NCBI GenBank assembly: GCA_037176705.1
Contig: CM073889.1
Span: 51,019,596-51,083,595, forward strand
DNA from: Molossus alvarezi
Taxonomy: Eukaryota > Chordata > Mammalia > Chiroptera > Molossidae
Direction: 5' to 3'
Length of the DNA stretch: 64,000 nucleotides
The notes under the pieces were generated by a model that was given only the letters and a program-made list of their open reading frames with translations, searched no databases and was not told where the DNA came from. The position numbers were made by a program, and so were the translations under genes. This document shows, one piece after another, positions 57,060 through 64,000 of this stretch. Position 1 is the first letter of the stretch, and each line of letters opens with the position of its first letter.

Positions 57060-57826
57060 CTGGTCATGACTGTTCAGGGGAACGCTTATAGACCTGGACC
57101 CCAGTGGAAATAAGAACTTAGAAATGGAATATTGGGGAAGGTCTTAAGAAATGTTACTGCAAAGGGAATAAAAAAAAAAATGTTTTCAACTTTGAACTTT
57201 GTGACCACTTGATGGGGACTATTAGGGTCACAAAGGTCCCTGATGTCTGGGTCACATATGGAGGGATTAGCCCTCAACTATAAGACACCCCAACATGGGG
57301 CAGTGGAACATCTGCTGCAGAATGGGGATTATGAGGGGTAGAAATTCATATTTGCCCAGGAGGCAGCAAGATTATTCCCAGTTGTCTAAATGCTAATATA
57401 TATTTTTTAACCTCTTGGAGTTTTGAAACCAGACCTACTATTTCAGGCTAAGAAATAGGGATCCACATATAAATTTTAAAAGGCTGACCAACCCCAATTA
57501 TCTGCAGCTGTGGACACTACTACCCTAATCAAAAATTACCAGAATCTAAGGGATCTCAGCCTCCAAATAGATACAGATCTCACCCACTTAGAAAACTCCA
57601 TTTTCCACTTAGAGAACCAAGTAAACTCCTTATCCAAAATGGTCCTACAGAACAGGAGAGGATTAGACCTCTTATTTCTTAAGAAAAAATTATGTGTTGT
57701 AATGGGAGAAAAATGTTGTTTTTATGCAAATAATTAGAGGATTATTCAAGAAAGTTCATTACTAGTTAGAAAAAAATATTGAGGAACAAGAAAGAAATAG
57801 GCGACAATTCAAGAATTGGTTTCAGG
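57060..57826 (+). pseudogene. ERV-plus env relic, surface part mostly missing
   Basis: After a short N-terminal-like stretch, ~57,490 joins directly to transmembrane-subunit sequence: a heptad-rich segment (57510-57640), the [10 protein letters not shown] motif, and CX6CC at 57693-57719 (CVVMGEKCC), the hallmark of gamma-type env. Most of the surface subunit is absent, so there is an internal deletion. The frame stops at 57735-57737, and the element is cut by L1-c before any membrane anchor. Confidence 0.85.
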
Positions 57827-58451
57827 AGGGAGGGTGAGTGTGTGAGAGAGTGAGTGAGTGTATGAGAGAGTGTGAGTGGATGTGAAGGTGGATGACCAAA
57901 CTCTGTGGATGAGACACGGAGCAAAAAGTTCCTGTGTTGTGGATGGGAGCAGAAAGCTACAAAGGTAATCAGCCCTACCAGGTGCTTATCCCTGCATCAC
58001 GGAAAGGTCTCACCATTTTGGAAGATCCAGGTCTTCTCTAGTGAGAGCGGATTGGGCCCAGCAATCTGAACCCACCAGCACACCTGGCACCATTGGACCA
58101 GTGGATACTCTGTGTCAACACAGAACAGTGCACAGTAGTAGAGATCCAAGGTACTGGTCACAGAAGCCACAGACAGCCCAGAGCCCAGCACAATTCCCCA
58201 TAGTAGCACCACAATCAGAGTTGAGATATACCCCCAGCAACAAAGGATGGGGAGCAGATATCTATCCCCAGGCAACAGAAGCAAAGACCAGCAGCTGAGA
58301 CCCATCCCCAAAAACTACAGCAAAAGCTGAGCAGGAGTTGAGCCCCATGGGGCAGCAGCACTTCCCAGCCACCAGCTACAAAACCTAGGTCTCCAAAGAG
58401 GCCTGTGCAGTCCAGTAGCCCACAAGAGCCATGGGAAGACAGAGCCCAAGA

Positions 58452-58920
58452 GAGACTGGTGCAATCCAGCTGCCCACCTGCTGGAACTGCAGAATGCGGG
58501 GACACCAGAGACCCTGTGCAATCCAGCAGGGACTGTGCGATCTAGTTTCCTGAGGAAACTTCAAGGTGCTGAAACACCAGACAAATCTGTGCGACCCAGC
58601 AGGGACTGTGCCATTCAATTAGCATGGGACCTGTGGCATGCTGAAGCACAACAGAGGACTGTGCAACCCAGCAGGGACTGTGCAATCTAGTTACCCACAA
58701 AGCCTGAGGAGTGCTGAAGCACCATAGAGACATGTGATACCCAGCAGAAACTGTGCCATCCAGGTACTCGAGGGACCTGTGGGGTGCTAAAGCACCAGAG
58801 AGTCCTGTGCAACCCAGCAGCCCATAGCATAGGCATAGGTTCCCAAAAGAACTGTGCAATCCAGATACCCAGGGACATGCAAGGTGCAGAGGTACCAGAA
58901 AGGCTTGTGTGACCCAGCTG
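58452..58920 (+). repeat. six ~73-bp tandem monomers in L1-c
   Basis: Five units in a row, a ~34-bp spacer (GCCCATAGCATAGGCATAGG...), then a sixth unit. Same family and same spacer position as in L1-a (5 units) and L1-b (4 units). Confidence 0.85.
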
Positions 58921-59737
58921 CACACAAAATAGGCATAGAGGATGTGAAAATGAAAACAGAGTGAATAGAAGCTAGGCAGATGATCCCCCAGGACCAAATG
59001 AAAATTACAACTAAAATAAAGACAAATCCTTGGGGAAAAAAGCAACAGAAAAGCAGCAGGGCAGGATCATATAAGGGACACTGGTAGGATCTGCAGAGGC
59101 ATGAAAAGGTGGTGAGCTGGGAGTCCAGGAACAGCAGCAGTATTAGCTGTGAGAAGAACCCTTGGGAAATAAAGAACAAGTGTGCTCCACAGCACAGAGA
59201 GCTGGGACAGAGAGCTAAAATGGCCACAGCCACTCACCTGGGGGCTAAGGCAGAGGGAAGGAACACTGGGCTGGAACCCTATGGGAACACCTGAGCTTTG
59301 GAGGGCACTCAGAGTTTTTGCTGAGTTGAGGCCACAAATGACAATAGCCAGTGTGCTCCTTCCCCGAGCAGTAGGAAAAAGCAGCAGTCCTTACCACCTG
59401 GGGAATTCAGCCTTTCCCATGTGAGGCAACAAAATGCAAATTGAGGCTCATTAATAACCAAAATCTATACACCCTCTAGAAATCCTCTTATGCACACACC
59501 AGGCTACATTCCAAGGTACTGAGTAACTGAGACTACTAGCCTCCAGGAAAAAGCTAGAGGATACGGAACCTTTCCTGGGCTTGCAAATCTACCCAGAAAA
59601 GTAAGACTGGAGAGTGGTGTTTAACGTGGCCCCACCCAGGCTCATCCAAACCCAGTACAGGGAGCCACAAATAGCAGAACACCAACACCCACAGAAAAAA
59701 ATTGGCAGGCTCAAACCTCCCTTATATAGCCAAAATA

Positions 59738-60625
59738 ATGAAACAAAGAAACAAATCCCAAATGAAAGAACAAGAGAACTATATCAAAGATGAGATCAAT
59801 GAAATGCAGCTAAGAGAATTATCAGAGGTAGAGTTCAGAGCCATGATCTTGAGGAAGCTCAACAGCATGTGTAAGGACATCAGCACCATGGGTAAAGATA
59901 TAGAAACATTGAAAACCAATTCAGTAGAAATAAAGAATGACATAGCAGAAATTTAGAACATGTTGGAAGGACTAACCAGCAAAGTAGAGGAAGTGGAGGA
60001 TCACTGAATTAGAAAACAGGGTTAAAAAATCAACCAAGCAGAAAACCAAAAGAAAAAAAGAAATTAAAAAACAGTAAGACAGCTTAAGAAAACTGTGGGA
60101 CAACTGGAAACGTAATAACATTCTCAACATAGAAGTCTCCATAAAAGAAGAAAATGGGTAAGGTTTAGAGAATATATTTGAAAAAACAGTGACAGAAAAC
60201 TTTCCTAACTTGTTAAAAAAAAAAAAAAAAAAAAAAAGAAGGCATTCAAGTTCAAGAAACACAGAGAGCCCTTAGTAAAAAGAATCCAAATAGGCCCACA
60301 CCAAGACTTATAGTAATTAAAATGCCAAAAATTAAACAAAAAGAGAAAGTCCTAAAGGCAGCAAGAGATAAGCAAGGTTACCTACAAAGGAAATCCCATA
60401 AGTCTCTCAGCTGACTTCTCAACAGAAACACTACAGGCCAGAAGGGAGTGGCAAGTAGTAATCAAGGTCATGAAAACCAAAGATCTGAATTCAAGACTAC
60501 TGTAACCAGCAAGGCTATCATTCAAAAGGAAAGGTGAAATAAAGAGCTTTCTAACCACAAAAAGGCTAAGGGAATATATTAACACCAAACCAGCACTGCA
60601 AGATATGCTAAACGGACTACTGTAA
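59738..60625 (+). pseudogene. L1-c ORF1 relic
   Basis: The start codon context is AATAATGAAACAAAG (ATG 59738). The coiled coil has the two-heptad form (KDISTMGKDIETLK). The frame stops at TAG 59954-59956. A ~23-bp A-run (60,216-60,237) and other indels follow. Family terminator TAA at 60623-60625. Confidence 0.87.
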
Positions 60626-60670
60626 TTAGTAGAAGAAATAGAAAGAAAAATATAACCACACTAATCAAAA

Positions 60671-63600
60671 ATGGCAATAAATACGTACATGTCAATTATC
60701 ACCTTAAATGTGAATGGACTGAATGCTCTGATAAAAAGACACAGAGTAAAAGACACAGAGTAACACAGGAATAAAAAGCATGACTCATATATGCTGTTTA
60801 CAAGACACACCCGAAAACAAAAGACTCACATACGGTGAAAGTGAAGGGATGGAAAAAGATCTTTCAAGCAAACAGAAAGCAAAAGAAAGCTGAGGTAGCA
60901 ATACTCATGTCTGATGAATTAGATTTCAAAATGAGACCATAACAAAAGACAAAGAAGGTCACTACATAATATAGAAAAGATCTATCCAACAGGAAGATAT
61001 AATCTTGGTACACATATATGCACCGAATATAGGAGCACAAACATATATTAAAAATATTTTGGAGAACTTCAAAGAAAAAAATCAATAATAATACAATCAC
61101 AGAAGAGGACTTCAGTACCCCACTGACATCACTGGATAGATCTTCTAGACAAAAAATTAATGAGAAAACAATGACTCTAAATGAAGAGCTACATCAAATG
61201 GATTTAATAGCTATCAACAGAATTACACCACAAAACTGCAGAATTCACATTCTTCTCAAGTGCAAATAAAATATTCTCAAAGATAAAACACATGTTAGGG
61301 AACAAACTAAGTCTCTACAAATTCAAGAAGATTGAAATTATATCAAGCATCTTCTAAGATAACAATGGCATAAAACTAAAAATCAATTGCAACAAGAACA
61401 TGCAAAGACATTTGAAAAATGGAGGCTGAATAGCATGTTATTAAACAATGAAACAATGAATGGGTTACCATGGAGATCAAAGAAAACTTAAAAACTTCCT
61501 GAAAACCAATAAAAATGAACACACAACAACACAAAATTAATGAGATGCAGCAAAAACAGTTCTGAGAGAGTAGTTTATAGCACTGCAGGCCTACCTCAAG
61601 AAGCAAGAAAAATTTCTAATAGACTATCTAACTTCACAACTTAAATAACAAAAAGGCAAACAAAAAGAAAACCCCAGAGCAAGTAGAAGAAAGGAAATAG
61701 TAAAGATCAGAGCAGAAATAAATGACATGAAGACCAGAAAAACAATTCAAAGGATCAATGAAACAAAGAGCTTGTTCCTTGCAAAGATAAATAAGATTGA
61801 TGGACCCTAGCTAGACTCATCAAGAAAAAAAGAAAGAACCCATATACAAAAAATCAGAAATGAAAGAGGAGAAATAATAACTGACACTACAGAAATACAA
61901 AGGACATTACCATATATTATGAACAATTATACAACAACAAATTCGACAATCTAAGCAAAATGGACAAATTTCTAGAAACACGTAGTCTCCCGAAACTGAC
62001 CTGGGAAGACATAAAAATCTTGAACACACCAATAAAACAAAAGAAATTAAACATGTAATCAAGGTACTCCCAGCAAACAAAAGCCCAGGCCCAGAAGGCT
62101 TCACAAGGTAATTTTACTGAACATTCAAAAAGGAACTAATAGCCATTCTCCTCAAACTCTTCCAAAAAATTCAAGAAAAAGAAGGACTTTCAAACTTGTT
62201 TTATGAGGCCAGCATAATTCTAATTCCAAAACCAGAAAAAGATACTACAAGGAAAGAAAACTACAGCCCAATATCTCTGATGAACATAAATGTCAAAATT
62301 CTAAACAAAATACTAACAAATCAAATCCAGCAATACATCAAAAAAATTACTCACCATGACCAAGTGGCATTCATCCCAGGGAGGCAAGGCTGGTGCAATG
62401 TTTACAAATAAATAATTGTGAAAAACCACATAAACAAAATTAAAGATAAAAATGATATGATTTTATGAATAGACGCTTAAAAAGCATTCAACAAAATCCA
62501 TCACCCATTTCTGATCAAAATGCTCAGCAATGTGAGAATAGAGGGATCATATCTCAACATAATAAAGTGCACATATGAAAAACCTACAGCCAACATCATA
62601 CTCAATGGGGAAAAATTAAAAGCAGTTTTCTTAAGAACAGGAAAAAGACAAGGATGCCCATTTTGCCACTCTAATTTAACATAGTACTTGAAGACTTAGC
62701 CACAGCACTCAGACAAAAACAAAAAATAAATGGGATCCAAAATGGAAAGGAGGCCGTGAAACTGTTATTATTCAGAGATGACATGATGCTATACTTAGAA
62801 AACCCCAAAGACTCCATCAAAAATTTACTAGACTTAATGAATGAATTTGGTTAAGTAGCAGGACACAAAATTAACATCAAGAAATCGATGGCATTTTTAT
62901 ACGCCAATGATGAGCTCACAACAAGAGAAACTAAAAAAACAATTCCACTTACTATTGCAGCAAAAAAGTTAAGATACCTAGGAATAAACTTAACCAAAGA
63001 AGTAAAGGACCTATTTGCAGAAAACTACAGGTCATTGAAAAAATAAATAGAGGAAGATATAAAAAAGTGGAAGCAAATACCTTGTCATAAATTAAAGAAT
63101 TAACATCATTAAAATGTCCGTACTACCCAAAGTAATCTATAGATTCAATGCAATCCTCATCAAAATGCCAACGACATACGTCAAAGAACAACAACAACAA
63201 CAATCCTTCAAAAGTTTATTTGGAACCAAAAATAACCTCTAATAGCCACAGCAATCTTGAAAAAAAAAAAAAAAAGAACAAAGTTGGAGGAATCACACTA
63301 CCAGATTTCAGGTTATACTACAAAGCCACTGAAATCAAAATGGCCTTGTATCAGCATAAGAACAGGCACATAGACTAGAGGAACAGAACAGAGAACCCAG
63401 AAATGGACCAAAGGCAATATGCTTCATTAATATTTGACAAAGGGCACAAGAGCATACAGTGGAGTAAAGATAGCCTCTTTAATAAATGTTGTTGGAAAAA
63501 TTGGACAACTACAAGCAAAAAAAAAAAGAAAAAAAGAAAAAATGAAACTAGACCATCAAATTACACCATACACAAGAATAAATTCAAAATGGATAAAGGA

Positions 63601-64000
63601 CTTAAATGTGTCTCATGAATCCACAAAAATATTACAAGAAAATGTTGGCAACAAAATTTCAGACATCATACACAATAGAATTTTTACTGATACATTACTT
63701 AAAGCAACAGAAAGAAAGGAGAAAATGAACACGTAGAACTACATCAAACTAAGAAGCTTCTGCACAGCCAAAGATACAATCATCAAAACGGAAAGGCAAC
63801 CCAGTGTATGGGAAAGCATAATTGCCAATGATATATTAGATACGGAGTTAATTTCCAATATATAGAGAGTGTTCATACAACTCAACAAATGAAGACAAAA
63901 AACTCAATTAAAAAATGTGCATAGAAACTAAATAGACACCTCTCCAAACAGGACATACAAATGGCTCAGAGGCATATGAAGAAATGCTCAACATCACTAA
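60671..64000 (+). pseudogene. L1-c ORF2 relic, incomplete at window end
   Basis: ATG 60671. Endonuclease, RT ([12 protein letters not shown] near 62,770, where the A of FADD is replaced by R) and later regions can be traced in order against L1-d to the end of the window. Many stops, several A-run expansions (63,258-63,275; 63,518-63,540) and small indels. Non-functional. Confidence 0.9.

Larger units (their letters stand above)
51434..57826 (+). mobile_element. class I ERV, plus strand (LTR-gag-pro-pol-env remnant)
   Basis: A provirus-like order of LTR, primer site, splice donor, gag, pro, pol (RT, RNase H, integrase) and env, in one orientation and gammaretrovirus-like throughout. All reading frames carry stops and frameshifts. 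Env lacks most of its surface subunit, and the element stops in the env transmembrane region where L1-c begins. The 3' LTR, if present, lies beyond 64,000. It is inactive. Confidence 0.93.
57827..64000 (+). mobile_element. LINE-1 copy c (module type), runs past window
   Basis: Starts CAGGAGGGAGGGTGAG, ~15 bp short of the L1-a start, so it is almost complete at the 5' end. It holds the 5' module with six 73-bp monomers, shared 5' UTR, ORF1 and ORF2 relics. The window ends within the ORF2 C-terminal region. It interrupts the env of the plus-strand ERV, hence is younger than it. Confidence 0.94.

Overview
This window is repeat-rich mammalian genomic DNA, most likely from a yangochiropteran bat. 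The main evidence is at least ten copies or pieces of a tRNA-derived SINE of the bat VES type, several with target-site duplications. There are also young and old LINE-1 copies, and relics of general mammalian repeats (MER20-like, MER5A-like and MIR-like). I see no host protein-coding gene, rRNA, tRNA gene or CRISPR array. Element names are from memory of the families and were not checked by search.

Layout. 1-4,969 is low-copy intergenic DNA with old repeats. 4,970-8,468 is L1-a, cut off by a VES SINE head and an inverted-repeat foldback (8,429-8,792). 8,793-12,262 is intergenic. 12,277-18,118 is L1-d, a full-length young LINE-1 with a 14-bp target-site duplication, an intact ORF1 and an ORF2 with only two visible lesions. 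18,133-28,540 is intergenic DNA with an old minus-strand L1, four VES SINEs or fragments, a 5'-truncated minus-strand L1 (L1-f), and MIR and hAT relics. 28,545-30,770 looks like an old L1 5' region with about four ~210-bp tandem units. 30,848-43,915 is a stack of plus-strand L1s (L1-b, L1-e, L1-g, L1-h). 43,920-47,256 is a minus-strand class I (gammaretrovirus-like) ERV remnant, from its 5' LTR to early RT. 47,257-51,433 holds SINEs, an L1 3' scrap (L1-i), AT-rich DNA and a ~118-bp tandem repeat. 51,434-57,826 is a second, plus-strand class I ERV (LTR, tRNA-Thr-type primer site, gag, pro, pol, partial env). Its env is interrupted by L1-c (57,827 to the window end).

No functional multi-gene system is present. 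The parts are self-replicating elements and their relics: LINE-1 ORF1/ORF2 would encode the machinery that also mobilises the SINEs, and the two ERVs are broken proviruses. The most informative structure is in the LINE-1 5' ends. Three older copies (a, b, c) carry an extra upstream module with 5, 4 and 6 tandem ~73-bp monomers. Two others (d, e) lack the module and start at the same internal point. This suggests promoter turnover within one L1 lineage.
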